64,000 bases of DNA from Chalciporus piperatus (Eukaryota; Basidiomycota; Agaricomycetes; Boletales; Boletaceae): positions 620,001 through 684,000 of the forward strand of contig JBBPTG010000004.1 of assembly GCA_038093975.1 (NCBI GenBank), given 5' to 3'. The notes beneath the pieces were generated by a model that worked only from the letters and a program-made list of their open reading frames with translations, had not been told where the DNA came from and made no database searches. A program made the position numbers and the translations under genes. Positions 44,894 through 64,000 of this stretch are shown in pieces (the first letter of the stretch is position 1; every line of letters starts with the position of its first letter).

Positions 44894-47800
44894 ATGGCCA
44901 AGGGATCACAACTCTCCCAACTCAAGTCCGCGCTCTCGCGTGCCGGGGTCAGCCGACCCAACGGGAAGAAAAAGAAATCAACCCCTCCGTCCGAACATGA
45001 CAAAGTCAAGAAAGCCGCTAAACTAAAGGAGATCCAACAAAAACTCAATCCGTTCGACGAAAAAGTCACGCGACTAAAACACGATGTCGGAGGTAGGAAG
45101 ATCAAAGGGGCTACGGGAAGACCAGCGCAGAGCAAGCAGGCTGGGATGCAGCAAGTAGAACGGTTCTCGTACTGACTGCGTTTTGGTTGACGCAATTGTA
45201 TAGCGTGAAAAATCCCTTTTGAAGGAGATCGAACAGAGAGGACGTGTCGGTGGACTCGTCGATCGACGGTTTGGTGAAAATGATCCTTCGCTGTCGCTGG
45301 AGGAACGTATGCTCGAGCGATTCACGAAGGAAAGACAGCGTGCATCGAAAGCTTCAGCGTTCAACTTGGAGAATGAAGAGGACCTTACGCATTATGGCCA
45401 GAGTCTGTCTAAAATGGACGACTTCGACGACATTTTGATCCCGGTGGATGAAGATGAGGATGAGCAAGGTGAGCAAGCACGAGGTTTCGAAGGAGGATTC
45501 TGACGCCTTTTGTAGGAGGTCAACTAGACCGCGAGACTGTTAAAAGAGCCCACTTTGGAGGGTTCAGCGATGAGAAAGAAAGGGAGGAAGTAAGTTGTAT
45601 CGACTCTTTCGTGTTCGTATTGTCTTCATGCGCTTTCGTAGCCTGATCGAAAGAAGTCTAAGGCCGAAGTCATGGCCGAGGTCATTGCCAAAAGCAAGGC
45701 GCACAAGGTAATGATTCTACGTCTCTACGTTTCAAATGGAACTTGAGGTGTTCCTCGACATAGATGCGCCGTCAAATGGAGAAAGAGCAAGAGGAGAATA
45801 TGCGACATGAACTTGATCAGGATTTCAACTCGATCAGGACGTTACTCTATTCCACCGATCCATCAGCCGTAGATAACACCACTGCCGACGCTCCAAAACT
45901 TCCGGCATCAATACCTGCCAACGATGAGGACATGATGGACTACGATAAGCAAGTACGCGAGCTTGCGTTCGACAAAAGGGCGAAGCCAAAGGATCGAACG
46001 AAAACGGAGGAGGAGTTGGCTTTGGAGCAGAAGGAAGCTCTCGAAAAGGCGGAGAAGCAACGGAGGCTGCGGATGTTGGGTGAAGATCCTGGGATCGACG
46101 ACGAAGATGGCACTGGGCGGAAAAGGAAGCGCGCCCGTGGAGGTGACGATCTCGACGATGATTTCGTGGGGGATGAACCTATAGGTGCACTCGGCCCTGG
46201 ACTCGGTGCCGATGTCGACGGGGATGCGTCTGAGAGTGATGGTGAGGATGAGGATGAGGGAAGTGGTCTTGAAGACGAGGATGACGATGAAGAAGACGAA
46301 GACGACAACGACGATGATGCCGAAGAAGATGACGAAGCTGAATTTGGCGGTTTCGGGGAGGCCGAACGCTCCAGCGACGAATCGTCGGATTCCGAAGAGA
46401 CTGGCGAAATGACAACAAAACGCAAGACTTCCCGGACATCTAAAACTTTGAAGTCTGCAGAGGAACTTCCCTATACGTTTTCTGCTCCGGAAAGTCACGA
46501 TGAATTCCTCGAAATTGTCGAAGGCGTTCACGATTCTGATGTCCCTACGGTGGTTCAACGCATCCGTACGCTGTATCACCACACCCTTGCCCCTGAAAAC
46601 AAATTCAAGTTGCAGGTAAGTTTAACTGAATGTATCACTCTGTCCAGTCTGATCTTCAAAATAGGACTTGACGAGAGTTCTTGTTGACCATATCCTACAC
46701 ATCACTTCCCCACCTGCGCCACGAATGCCATTACTATCCGCTCTCACTCCACATCTGTTCGCACTCAGTCGATCGTACCCCATCGAATCGGCACAGTACT
46801 TCGTGGAGAAATTGTCCCTTGTGCATAAAAACCTTACGCGTGGCTTGGCAACTGGCGCCTTGGATCGAGGATCGAGAACGTGGCCGGGTATCCCCGAGTT
46901 GTCTCTCCTCCGGGTGATAGGTATCATCTGGCCGACCAGCGACATGCAACATCCTGTCATTTCTCCTGCGCGACTATTGATGGGAGCATACCTTGGGCTG
47001 TGCCGCGTCAGATCATTCACGGACGTCACCAGCGGTTTATTTCTGTCGTCCCTGTTCCTTCAGTATGAAGCCCTGTCGAAGCGGCTCGCTCCGGAAGCTG
47101 TCAATTTCGCGATTAATGCCACACTACATCTTGTTCCTCATGGATTCGCCAGCTCAAAGTTGTTGCCTGGCAGCTTTCCGCTGCCGGATTTCCAATCTGA
47201 GCTATGCATATCTCTGGCCATTGACGTGCAATCAGCCAAAGCCCTTGTGGCTCGAAAGCCTAACTTGACGCATTTGATGTTGGGAAAGGTCACAGAGCAA
47301 TTCAAAATAGACGCTTTGGGATTGTCACTCAGCCTGCTGGAACGTTTCGCGGACATGTACAAGGCACTGGATGGGTTCATTGAGCTCTATGAACCCATCG
47401 ACCTCGTTCTGTCAGGCCTGCAATGCGGGGAGTTATCAGAAGATATCCAGGTACGTATCTTCCTTGTCATCGGTGACTTTGGAGGTGTTTGACACGTCAG
47501 CAGACCCGCATTGCAACAGCCCACGATAAGATTAGACGTCTCCTGAAGTTTGCACACCAGTCACGCAAACCTCTGTTGCTCCAATCGCACAAACCAATAC
47601 CCATTTCCACTTATATCCCCAAGTTCGAATCAAGTTCATCATCGTATCTCCGTCGACAGGACCCGGATCGAGAACGAAACGAAGCGTCAAAATTACGTTA
47701 CCAAGTCAAGCAGGAGCGCAAGGGGGCGATTCGGGAACTGCGCAAGGATGCGAAGTTCCTTGCGTCTGTGGAGCACAAGAAGCAAATGGAGAAGGACCGT

Positions 47801-47914
47801 TCGTACAAGGAACGTATGAACAAGGTGTTCGGCTCATTGGAAGGGGAGAGGGCGGAGCAGAAGGCGCAGGAGAGGGAGAAAGGGAGGGAAAAGCGACGCG
47901 CTGGTCGCAAGTAG
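44894..47914 (+). CDS. NOP14: nucleolar complex protein Nop14
   Basis: Nop14 is required for processing 18S rRNA and nuclear maturation of the small subunit. Seven exons: 44894-45154, 45204-45468, 45516-45589, 45642-45707, 45764-46615, 46665-47450 and 47504-47914 (2715 nt, 904 aa). Landmarks are the start [84 protein letters not shown] and [19 protein letters not shown] long acidic run follows (about residues 370-430, with [20 protein letters not shown]). The C-terminal domain has [20 protein letters not shown] and ends with a basic coiled stretch ([18 protein letters not shown]). All introns are frame-consistent. Confidence 0.95.
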
Positions 47915-48088
47915 GAACGTGTGGATCATGTACATATCTCACTTTCGTGTATCGTCGCGTCCATATCCAAGTGCTCGATGGAGTGCCACCACAACTGGTC
48001 CTCACAAGTAGTATTTACGTAATCCGACCAACTCGACGCGTCGCGCCTCCCGGGCCAGTGTTCCTCGTTGGCCGTCTGCCTCACTTCC

Positions 48089-56578
<8,490 letters not shown>

Positions 56579-57133
56579 GGGATAGCGCGGGAGAGAACAT
56601 CTCTGAATTGTTACAGTTTGTCCCTTGCTGCTCAGATTGGCTCGACTCCGACTTTACGCCTGAAGGATCAGGGTCTCGATTTCAGACTCGGGGCTTGATC
56701 TATTAGCCAGGTCTCTTTTGAGCCGAGTCATCGCCAAGAGACACTCACTGTAGAGGCTGCCGTCCGAGCCGCTGACGTCGATTCAGTGGGTCCTTCGTCT
56801 AAAACAGAAAGCGTATTCCAGACCTATGTTCTCGTTTGAAACCTCGATACTCTGTTGCTGAATCATCGAGACGGTTCTGAAGCTCCGAATTCTATCTATG
56901 AGAGCGTGTAACCTCTGCACGAAAAGCATCGCTTTCTTGGCGAAGCTTGCAAAGGTCGCAAAGAAGTCTAGCCGTTCTCCGCCTGAAGCTGTTGGACGAC
57001 TGTCTGTTGGTGGACATGCAGTATATTCAAGTTCATATTGATATTGAGTCACATAGGTGTATATTGAGCGCTTCGTGAGTCGGTTGCTGCCATCATGATC
57101 TGGAATAGTTCTCTCCTTGTTGGATATACCGCA
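56579..57133. other. intergenic region, ATR 3' end / F-box fragment
   Basis: This 555-bp stretch contains only short frames without motifs. It lies between convergent units and probably holds 3' UTR sequence. Confidence 0.45.
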
Positions 57134-58107
57134 CTATCCATTAGCAACATCCGGCAAACTAACTAGCCCATCTACCACAGGTTTCTCCCTCGTATCGCGC
57201 AGCTCTAGCAGTTTCAAGGTAGGTATAAGTGAGGAGAATTCTTTTCTTTTCTCCCCAGATATCGCTATTCCTGTGATCTTGAGTGTCTCGAGTTGACAAT
57301 TCGACCGAGATATGAAGTCCTTGAACTCCTCGTGTGGCCAAGCCCACTCCAGCCGAACAATCTCAAAGTTGAGCTCGCGTAAGTTGGGCAGGGTTAACTT
57401 GTCCAGAAGATACCCGATGTAGTCATCTTCTAGGCTGATCGTCACTGGTGAGCGAAGTTTATGATGGAGCATGACAAAGTGTGTCTACGTGGATAAATGA
57501 GACAACCATGTTTTCGAGGTTGGGGCAAAACAGGAGGGGCAAAAACCCAATGTTGTGGCCGTACGTGATATCCAGGGTGATGCTTGTGAGCTCCGTCCAA
57601 CCGGGGTGGAAAACATTGAAGAGAGCATCAACGTCGAGTTCGTCCACATCACCCTTGAAGGTTATCCTGAAGGCGCGACCCCCTGATCCGTTGAGCAAAG
57701 GTTGACGGAACAACTCGTTGCACTCGTAAAGGAGGAGGTGACGCAAGTTGGGGAGTGTCAGCGTGTTGAAAAGCGCGCCCTCAGGCTCCTCGCATATTCC
57801 ACCCTTGATTCCACCCATCTCCAGCGTACGGAGTTTTTCGTGTGTGAGCGAGACAGGGCCTTCTACTTTGGGAAGAATGTCGGAGAAGAGGAGGTGTTCG
57901 AGGTTGGGACATATCTGGTGGAGCGTCCAGAAGACGCGATGGTCGACGGTTCTATGATCGAATAACACTCCGAGATGTGTGAGATTCGTCCATCCTGGAT
58001 TAAAAAAGATTATAAGTTTGTGAAGGCGAGGGTCATCAGGAAATTCACACTTTACTGATCTATCCTTAGTGGCACTTATCGGACATTTAAGGACTCGTAA
58101 GTAAAGT
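57134..58107 (-). pseudogene. C-terminal LRR half of a broken F-box gene
   Basis: The minus-strand frame runs from the direct-repeat copy at 58084-58107 (LYLRVLKCPISATKDRSVKC) through leucine-rich repeats: NPGWTNLTHLGVLFDH, ICPNLEHLLFSDILP, LTLPNLRHLLLYECNELF, WTELTSITLDITY and LFCPNLENMVVSF. It stops at 57459. The family sequence appears to continue one frame over from 57472 to 57134 (LEDDYIGYLLDKLTLPNLRE, LNFEIVRLEWAWPHEEFKDF), with no intron that would join them. There is no F-box in this piece; the matching N-terminal half lies beyond the 1.6-kb insert. I read it as the decayed 3' part of one gene. Confidence 0.62.
58084..58107. repeat. left copy of a perfect 24-bp direct repeat
   Basis: This is identical to 59736-59759 and starts CATTTAAGGACTCGTAAG. 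On the minus strand it encodes LYLRVLK in the F-box fragment. It may be a target-site duplication of the insert at 58108-59735. Confidence 0.85.
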
Positions 58108-59735
58108 TTCTCCCAAGTAGAACTTACTTGTTGCAGTAGGTTCCAATTCTTAAAATCAACTTATTTGGCACTTGGTCATGGATGTGCACATTCGAGCAAG
58201 GATAGTAGGATTTATGTAAGTTGATAATCAAGTACAATAAACACTGTATAATGGTGCCCCAACACACCGGTTTGAACTATGGCTTCGATTTGAGTGTGCG
58301 TGCGCTCGTTGACACGGCGCGCCAGTTTTCTCGCCACTGCACCCCTTGAATTAAGTGCTGGTACTTTCTTTGCCGGAGACTTTGTTGAGTTTGGATTTCG
58401 TGGGTTCGTATGGTGGGTTGGCGAAACTGGTAGGTCGTTTGGAGTGAGGGGGAATGGGTGCTGGCCCAGGTGCCCATGTAGCACTGGTCGCGATCGTCGT
58501 CGGTCTGACTCGCTGTGAATCGCGGCCGAGATTACTTCAAGTTGTTGCGTAATCATTCTCGCTCGATTCGACTTGATGGGTTCGGTACATCGCCGTCGTC
58601 ATTTGGATCACCTTCTCGGCGTTCTGGGTCAATTCGTCGAGCTCCCGTTGTGACCATATTGTCGCATGGGCGTTCCGTGTGGTTGTGCGATCACAGCGCG
58701 TGTTCAACCATTTCTCGTCGTCGCGGTCGCTCCGAGTCGTAAGGATGCCGGATGGCTGGGTGTGCACAACCGACGAGACTCGTTGTTGTTGTTGCCCGTG
58801 GTCTTCGTCGACTCCATGAGCTTGGCGTCGATTCGCTCAACTTCACCATCTCCCCCTTGAGCGACGTGCTTTGGAAATCTGTTGGTGAGTCGTCCTGTCC
58901 GTTTTTCGTTCGCGTCAGCGTCAACGGACGTGTTCGCTGTCGCTGCGGCAGCAGTCTTGTCCGTGGATGTCTTCGCTTCATTTTCTTCGACTAATGGCCC
59001 GTCGTGGGCATTATTCGTGGTCGCGTTTGACGTGCTTCGTCGTCGTCATGTTGGTGAGTCGTCCTGTCCATTTTTCGTTCGCGTTGGCATCAATGGACAC
59101 ATTCGCTGTCGTTGTGGCAGCGGTCTCGTCCGTGGATGTCTTCGCTTCGTTCTCTTCGACTAATGGCCCGTCGTGGGTATCCGAGTCGTTCTTGGTCGCG
59201 TTTGACGTGCTTCGTCATCGTGTTGGTGAGTCGCTGTTCTGTCTGTTTTTCGTTCGCGTCGGCGTCAACGGACACGTTCGCTGTCGTTGCGGCAGCGGTC
59301 TTGTCCGTGGATGTCTTCGCTTCGTTTTCTTCGACTAATGGCCCGTCATGGGCATCGTTCGTGGTCGCGTTTGACGTGCTTCGTCGTCGTCAACGAGCAG
59401 TGGCGTCGTGAGAGCGTTGGGACGGATACCACAGGCTCAAGGATAGGTGTTGTCCTCTGCACGATTGTCGGCGGTCGTTCAATATTATGGTGGAGTGTGT
59501 TGTGAACAGTGCGTGAGGTGGGAAGGCAAGGAGTGAGATGGACTTGGTGAAAATTTCACTACAACGGGAATTGATAGTCATATAGCCATGACCACTGATC
59601 TACTAATGAACTCTTGTGGTGTAGTCTCGCCTCAACCCAAAATTTACGATGTTTTCTGCTTATTTAACTTTCATTAGTCTCCTTGGGTGGGCCACAGTAA
59701 AGCCTTATAAGTCGAAAAAAGTCGGAATATTGGGC
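58108..59735. mobile_element. 1.6-kb insert splitting an F-box gene, possible mobile element
   Basis: The segment is bounded by the 24-bp direct repeat on both sides. It holds a tandem array at 58882-59395 and several overlapping low-complexity frames on both strands, for example a minus-strand frame at 58212-58556 and one reading KTSTDKTAAATTANVSVDAD in the array. I find no transposase or reverse transcriptase. The ends show only a weak inverted match (CCCAA). It may be a non-autonomous element or a duplication product. Confidence 0.45.
58882..59395. repeat. tandem array, three copies of a ~170-bp unit
   Basis: Copies begin at 58882, 59051 and 59223 with TTGGTGAGTCG and end with CGTGCTTCGTCGTCGTCA or a close variant. 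The spacings are 169 and 172 bp, so the unit length does not keep one reading frame. Copies differ by scattered substitutions and small indels. Each plus-strand copy carries a perfect GGTGAGT, a 5' splice-site-like motif. Confidence 0.85.
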
Positions 59736-59759
59736 CATTTAAGGACTCGTAAGTAAAGT
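59736..59759. repeat. right copy of the 24-bp direct repeat
   Basis: This perfectly matches 58084-58107. In the minus-strand orientation it follows the F-box half, where one frame reads LYLRVLKW before a stop. Confidence 0.85.
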
Positions 59760-60383
59760 GTGTGGCTGGACAATCGATATATTCCGCTGTATGGTATCCA
59801 GAGGTCCGTCGAGGTATACGAGGCTTTCAAGATCAGGAACATCTCCGAACAACAGATCCAGACCATCCGCCGAGTGAAATTCGATGGCAAGATCCGTGCA
59901 GCGCATGGTGTAAAGGCCCGAGAAAACGACGGCCGGCTTTTGCCACTGTCGATCTCGCCAGTTAAATGCGCTGACTAGGTCGATTTTGAGTGAAAGTGGA
60001 CAACCACTTGATTTCCCGAGCCAACACTGATGGATGCCAAGCTGTTCCGTCGGTTCCCTCCTGGTGGCTTTGATAGCCAATGAACGCCACGATCTTGGGG
60101 TTCCAAGAGCAACTACTCGCCAAACCCTGCATATCTGTGTCAGCAGCAACGGTGCCGCTCGTGTATCTGGGGTGAGGTACTCCTCATCGGGCAAACACTG
60201 GATGAAGATCTCGCCGAGTATATCCGAGGGGAGGCGACGGATGCACGACACGAAGCCCTCGTGAGTCTTCACGGAACACGCTATCCTCTCACGTTGTTCA
60301 TGAAACTGTTGAATGATGGTGTCAAGGGCGGCGAGTTGCTCCCGATGCCGGGACACGATGTCGCGAATGGCAGGGACATCCAA
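59736..60383 (-). pseudogene. N-terminal F-box half of a broken F-box/LRR gene
   Basis: The minus-strand frame from 60383 (ATG, MDVPAIRDIVSRHREQLAAL) has the coiled lead-in typical of agaric F-box proteins, then the F-box itself (IRRLPSDILGEIFIQCLPDE) and TQICRVWRVVALGTPRSWRS. LRR-like sequence follows up to DLESLVYLDGPL. The frame ends TLLTSP-stop inside the right copy of the 24-bp repeat. Continuing in the neighbouring frame gives LYLRVLK, which matches the start of the LRR half at 58107. So a frame change as well as the insert separates the halves. Alternatively this is a short intact F-box protein of 214 residues. Confidence 0.62.
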
Positions 60384-61132
60384 GCCCGACGCGACATAGT
60401 TAGAGATAGAGTACTTGGCGTACGGGGTGTCGATGGATGGAAACTGTGTTTCACCACTGTTAGCCTTGTTGTCAGAGCGTGAACTAAGTGAAATCCTACA
60501 ATCGCCTGAGGATCAAAGGTCAAGAGCTAGAGTAGGAAGTGAACTCTCCCCAGTTGGTCAACGAGGATACTTGCTGTTCGAAGTAACTCTTCAGCGGACA
60601 TTGCTATACAAGTACATGGTTGGGTTCAGATGGCCGTGGAGTGCTATCGCCGCAAGAAGTTGCTGTGCCAGATGATGAACTAAGTTGCGCCCCAGTCCTC
60701 CGAGAGGCTGCAGATTGAATCTTTGCAACCATGTGCATGAATGTTTGTACTTCGGTCTGTGAGATTATGGAATGTCGCTGTGCTGTGCTATCACGGATGG
60801 GATCCCAAGCACGAGATATGTACATCTTATAAAAGGTCAACTTGAATCACATATCCATTCTCCCAAACCGTGTAAGGATCAACTAAATTCAAGGCAAATG
60901 CATGCCTCTCCCCTTATGCTGAGTGATTTTGTGTTTTCCACTTGCTTCATCGTAGGTGTTAGATCTTGTGTATCACCGCGACTTGTCAGATTCGATTGAG
61001 CCAAGGTGAAGTTACCTCCTCTAATCACACCGCAAAATGCATGGTTTGCTATTCGATTTCAGGACCGCACGAGGGAATAATGTTGACAGGAATGGATTGA
61101 AGGAAGGTAACAAGTCAAGTCTACGAGAACGT
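60384..61132. other. intergenic region, F-box half / COX7
   Basis: About 750 bp contain no supportable gene. Short frames on both strands lack motifs. It should hold the upstream region of the F-box half and the 3' end of COX7. Confidence 0.45.
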
Positions 61133-61553
61133 TCAGTCCTCCTTTTTCATCGGCTTGCCCTGTACAAGTTTGTTTATGAATAAGCAAGAGATAAATATAT
61201 TCCAGAAAGAACGTACGAATGCAAGGGCGTAGATACCATATGCGGTACTAGCCATCCCGACCGCATAGAGGGCGAAGTATGCACCTTTAACGATTGTCAA
61301 TAGAACGTTCGCGGTCTATCGTTCGTGAAATATACCGAGGTACACTCTTGCCCGTGGTGGCCGCATGTAGATGGGCGAGGTAGAGGACTATTATGTATCT
61401 TGGTGAGCGACTGAAATAAACCCGAGTGTATGCTGCACACCTGGAAAGCCTTTTGCTGCTCCAGGACATGGTTAGGGCCTAAATAGAATATCAGGGCTGT
61501 ACCATCGCTGACGACGACCTCTGCTTACGGTGAACCAGGGAGTCGAGGAACAT
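61133..61553 (-). CDS. COX7: cytochrome c oxidase subunit VIIa-like (Cox7)
   Basis: This is a small single-span subunit of respiratory complex IV. Five tiny exons on the minus strand: 61529-61553, 61441-61478, 61336-61387, 61217-61284 and 61133-61159 (210 nt, 69 aa). The protein reads MFLDSLVHRPNHVLEQQKAF, then a short basic block (IYMRPPRARVYLG), a transmembrane span (AYFALYAVGMASTAYGIYAL) and the tail GKPMKKED. Each junction keeps frame (phases 1, 0, 1, 0), which is strong support for so small a gene. It is divergent from YAF9. Confidence 0.85.
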
Positions 61554-61673
61554 GGTGAATGAGTAGAACTTGTTGCAAATTCGACGAGCGTAAGTCGACG
61601 GTTTGAAAGTAGGTCGGAGTCTGAACGGCGTTTGCCGAACCCTCCCGACCCGCTCAGTCACGAATCACGATCC
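61554..61673. promoter_or_regulatory. 120-bp divergent promoter, COX7 / YAF9
   Basis: The two start codons are 120 bp apart on opposite strands, so a shared bidirectional promoter is likely. No clear core element was recognised. Confidence 0.45.
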
Positions 61674-62615
61674 ATGGCAGACCGCGTTCGCCTCAGAGTA
61701 TGTCCACAAGTGTGTTGCTTTCAGACCAGAGTTATGCTCATCGTCGACATTACAGGGCGTGATCATACATAGACCGATCATCTATGGGAACACAGCGACG
61801 GTGTTGCCACCGGCTGAGAGGGAGCTAGCTCCTGAAGGGCATACACATCGATGGACTGTGACGGTCAGAAGTGCCGCCAGCGCGCCGGACTCTGATGTCG
61901 TCGGAGGCGCAGACGACCTTGGTTACTTCATCAAGAGGGTGACCTTCAAGCTCCACGAAACATATGCCAATCCGTCCAGAAGTAAGTTCGTGTCACAAGA
62001 CCTGCCCTGCTCGCGACCTGACGAACACAGATATCGACAAGCCGCCGTTTGAGGTCTCAGAGACAGGGTAAGCACTCGTCCTGACCCAATCATGCTTGCC
62101 CCGACCTCATGCCGTTCTACAGGTGGGGAGAATTTGAAATACAGATCAGAATCAACTTCGTGGCCGAGTCTGGTGAAAAGGCTATCACAGTGTATCACCA
62201 CCTCAAACTGCATCCATGGACGACTTCATATCCGGCTCCAGGAACTGAAGCAGAGATCCCGTCACCCGAGAATGCGACCAAGCTTGGTCCCGTTCATTCC
62301 TGGCAATACGATGAAATCGTTTTCACAGACCCATTTCAAAACTTCCTCTCGATGTTAACCGCCCATCCACCGACTCCACTTCCGAAAGGCACGAAGAGGC
62401 CAATTCCATTCCATACGTCCAATCCTGCAACGCTAGATGAGACGAAGAAACCAGGCGTACCAGAGTTCACTGCCGACATGGAAAAGGAGGAAGCCGAGAG
62501 ATTGGAGGAAGCTCGCGGAAAGATCATCAAAGAGCAGGAGAAATGGAGGGGTATCCTGATTGAACGAGAGAAGGAGTTGGAGAGATTGCAGAAGCTACTC
62601 GCCTCGAAGGAGTGA
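61674..62615 (+). CDS. YAF9: YEATS-domain protein Yaf9/GAS41
   Basis: Yaf9 is an acyl-lysine reader shared by the NuA4 acetyltransferase and SWR1 remodelling complexes. Exons are 61674-61697, 61756-61981, 62031-62067 and 62123-62615 (780 nt, 259 aa). The YEATS domain shows GVIIHRPIIYGNTATVL, EGHTHRWTVTVRSA, YFIKRVTFKLHETYANPSR, the junction NIDKPPFEVSETGWGEFEI and INFVAESGEKAITVYHHLKL, with the Trp-Gly-Glu-Phe turn of the acyl-binding pocket. The C-terminal 40 residues form a coiled coil (EEARGKIIKEQEKWRGILIE). The length matches fungal Yaf9. Confidence 0.94.
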
Positions 62616-62993
62616 AGTCCATTCCACCACGCCGCACGCCACGCACACGGTCTCCATGTTCACTCTCACGTCCCGAGTGTTTGTTGTAGAGGAAATGGGG
62701 GATGCATCCGATTATCAATCGACCTTCCGGAGCCCAGCCTAAACGCCGCAATTGATCCGTCTTTGCATCTGTATTATTTCTTTCTCGGGGATGAAAATGG
62801 ACGCGGCTGGATCACCTGCGCACGCTTCCATCGAGCTGTTTTCGAAAGTTGGTCACCCGTGTGGTATATATCAGAGCGCCTTGTACAGACTCGTCGCAAA
62901 ATATACACCTTTGTGCTAGACCCTATCTGAACGGAAACCGTAGCACAGCCACATAAGTCTACTCTCTCTGGTGAGCACACTGGCACGGTAACC

Positions 62994-63637
62994 ATGTCTG
63001 CCCCATACGCCTCCCGAAAAGAAGTCGCAAAGTCCTACCGACCACACAGCTATGTAAGTATCCTATCCTAATCCTCGCCAACATCTCCTGACCTCCTCCT
63101 GATGCCGCCCCGGACACCCCGCAAACCTCCCTTTCCACTCGAAACACTGTAACGTCCCGTCCCGAAACACTGCAGGTAATGTCCCCAGGTCTCCTCCGCG
63201 CACGCGCACCCTTCCGTCTTCAAAACGCCATCACCGGACTCGTCCTTTTCGGATTCTCAGCCGCCGTCTGGGCATACTCCATCAGCGCCGTCAAACAAGA
63301 CGATTTCTCAGACGTGGACGAAGAAGCAAAGGAGATGATGATGATGGCGCGAGGGAGACCGGGTGTAGATGTTGTCGGTGCTGGTGTAGATGTTGCTAGT
63401 TCTGCGGGGAGCGCGGTGGACGCGCCGGTGGAGTTGGATTCGGGGAGGGTTGAGAGTGGGAGTGGGAGGGGGAGGGGGATGGTGGGTGGGGTTAAGCCGA
63501 GGGGGGTACTTGCGCCGTTGTTGGATCGAACGTTTCCGAGCTTGTTGGATCCGACGCGGAAGACGTTGGTGTGGGGTGCACCTTCGTTGGACGACCTTGG
63601 ACTAGTGCGTCTGAGGAGCTCAGGGGAGCGGAGATGA
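62994..63637 (+). CDS. COA3: cytochrome c oxidase assembly factor Coa3
   Basis: Coa3 is an inner-membrane factor that couples COX1 translation to complex IV assembly. Exons are 62994-63053 and 63176-63637 (522 nt, 173 aa). The N-terminus reads MSAPYASRKEVAKSYRPHSY, joined to VMSPGLLRARAPFRLQNAIT. One membrane span follows (GLVLFGFSAAVWAYSISAV), then the conserved KQDDFSDVDEEAK. The tail is longer than usual, with a Gly/Arg/Val-rich stretch, and ends near PLLDRTFPSLLDPTRKTLVW. A possible extra intron near 63603 (GTGCGT) would alter the last ten residues. Confidence 0.85.
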
Positions 63638-64000
63638 GGTTCTTTCGGTTCACACTTTTCGCCTGCAAGGTGAGGCACTCCTTACCGCCCTTGTAAGCGA
63701 CAGGATAGCGATTCATATTCCAGACAGACTGTTTAGATGGATAGAAGACAGCAGGAGAACCACTTGGGATGCGAGGTTGCGGGAGAGGTAAAAGTATCTA
63801 AGAGTATCTCTCGGAATCCACTTGGACGTATTTATCCAAGACTTGAATTTCTAATACTAATCCCGGCTCAATCCGTCCGTCCGATGATGCAATCCGAAGA
63901 AGCCATACGTGTGCTAACAACCATACAGGTATCAGGTATACAGGCGACGTGTTGAACGCCACGATAAAAAGGCAAGGAACAGAATCCGTGAAAGTGGTTG
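63638..64000. other. right-end region with no gene seen
   Basis: The last 363 bp have only a 72-codon chance frame. The stretch probably includes the COA3 3' UTR. Confidence 0.4.

Noticed and set aside
45908..46582. long minus-strand frames opposite the NOP14 acidic tract
   Set aside because: They are the complement of Asp/Glu codon runs, which give open Val/Phe/Ser-rich shadow frames.
58212..58556. 114-codon minus-strand frame in the insert as a real gene
   Set aside because: Its composition is natural-looking, but the frame overlaps other open frames in low-complexity DNA and lacks a recognisable domain or splice partners.

Overview
The window looks like nuclear DNA from a basidiomycete fungus, most likely an Agaricomycete. 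Genes are closely spaced on both strands. Most carry several introns of about 50-70 nt with GT(A/G)NGN donors. The predicted proteins (Tom20 fused to a SET part, a TRP/ML-like membrane protein, F-box/LRR proteins, a GATA factor with a long finger loop) read like agaric proteins. All splice models below were assembled by eye from reading frames, splice signals and recalled family motifs; no alignment or RNA data were available.

Layout. 1-10.3 kb is dense and mostly mitochondrial: the 5' end of a PP4 regulatory subunit (PSY2/SMEK), TOM20 with an alternative SET-domain extension, NDUFAF3, a small ubiquitin-like protein, NDUFA8, ERV1/ALR, a lipoate transferase/ligase and NDUFA1. 10.4-22 kb holds an aldo/keto reductase, a large TRP/ML-like membrane protein, a CNH-type protein, a C2H2-like protein and a tail-anchored hypothetical protein. 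22-29.2 kb holds an F-box protein, IST3/RBMX2 and eIF3d (divergent pair), and a DSC2/UBAC2-like rhomboid pseudoprotease. 29.2-33.4 kb has no gene I can support but contains a 218-bp-arm inverted repeat. An ING-family PHD protein follows at 33.4-34.7 kb, then about 6 kb without a supportable gene, then a GATA factor at 40.7-42.2 kb. 44.9-56.6 kb carries NOP14 and the 24-exon ATR/Mec1/Rad3 kinase. 57-60.4 kb is a decayed F-box/LRR gene split by a 1.6-kb insert that is flanked by a perfect 24-bp direct repeat and contains a tandem array. The right end has COX7 and YAF9 (divergent) and COA3.

Gene logic. Eight genes serve mitochondria (protein import, intermembrane-space oxidation, complex I assembly and subunits, lipoylation, complex IV subunit and assembly). 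ING and YAF9 point to chromatin acetylation/remodelling, and PSY2 and ATR to DNA-damage signalling. The most notable feature is the TOM20 locus: a single splice choice either ends the import receptor normally or joins it in frame to a SET-domain methyltransferase-like protein.
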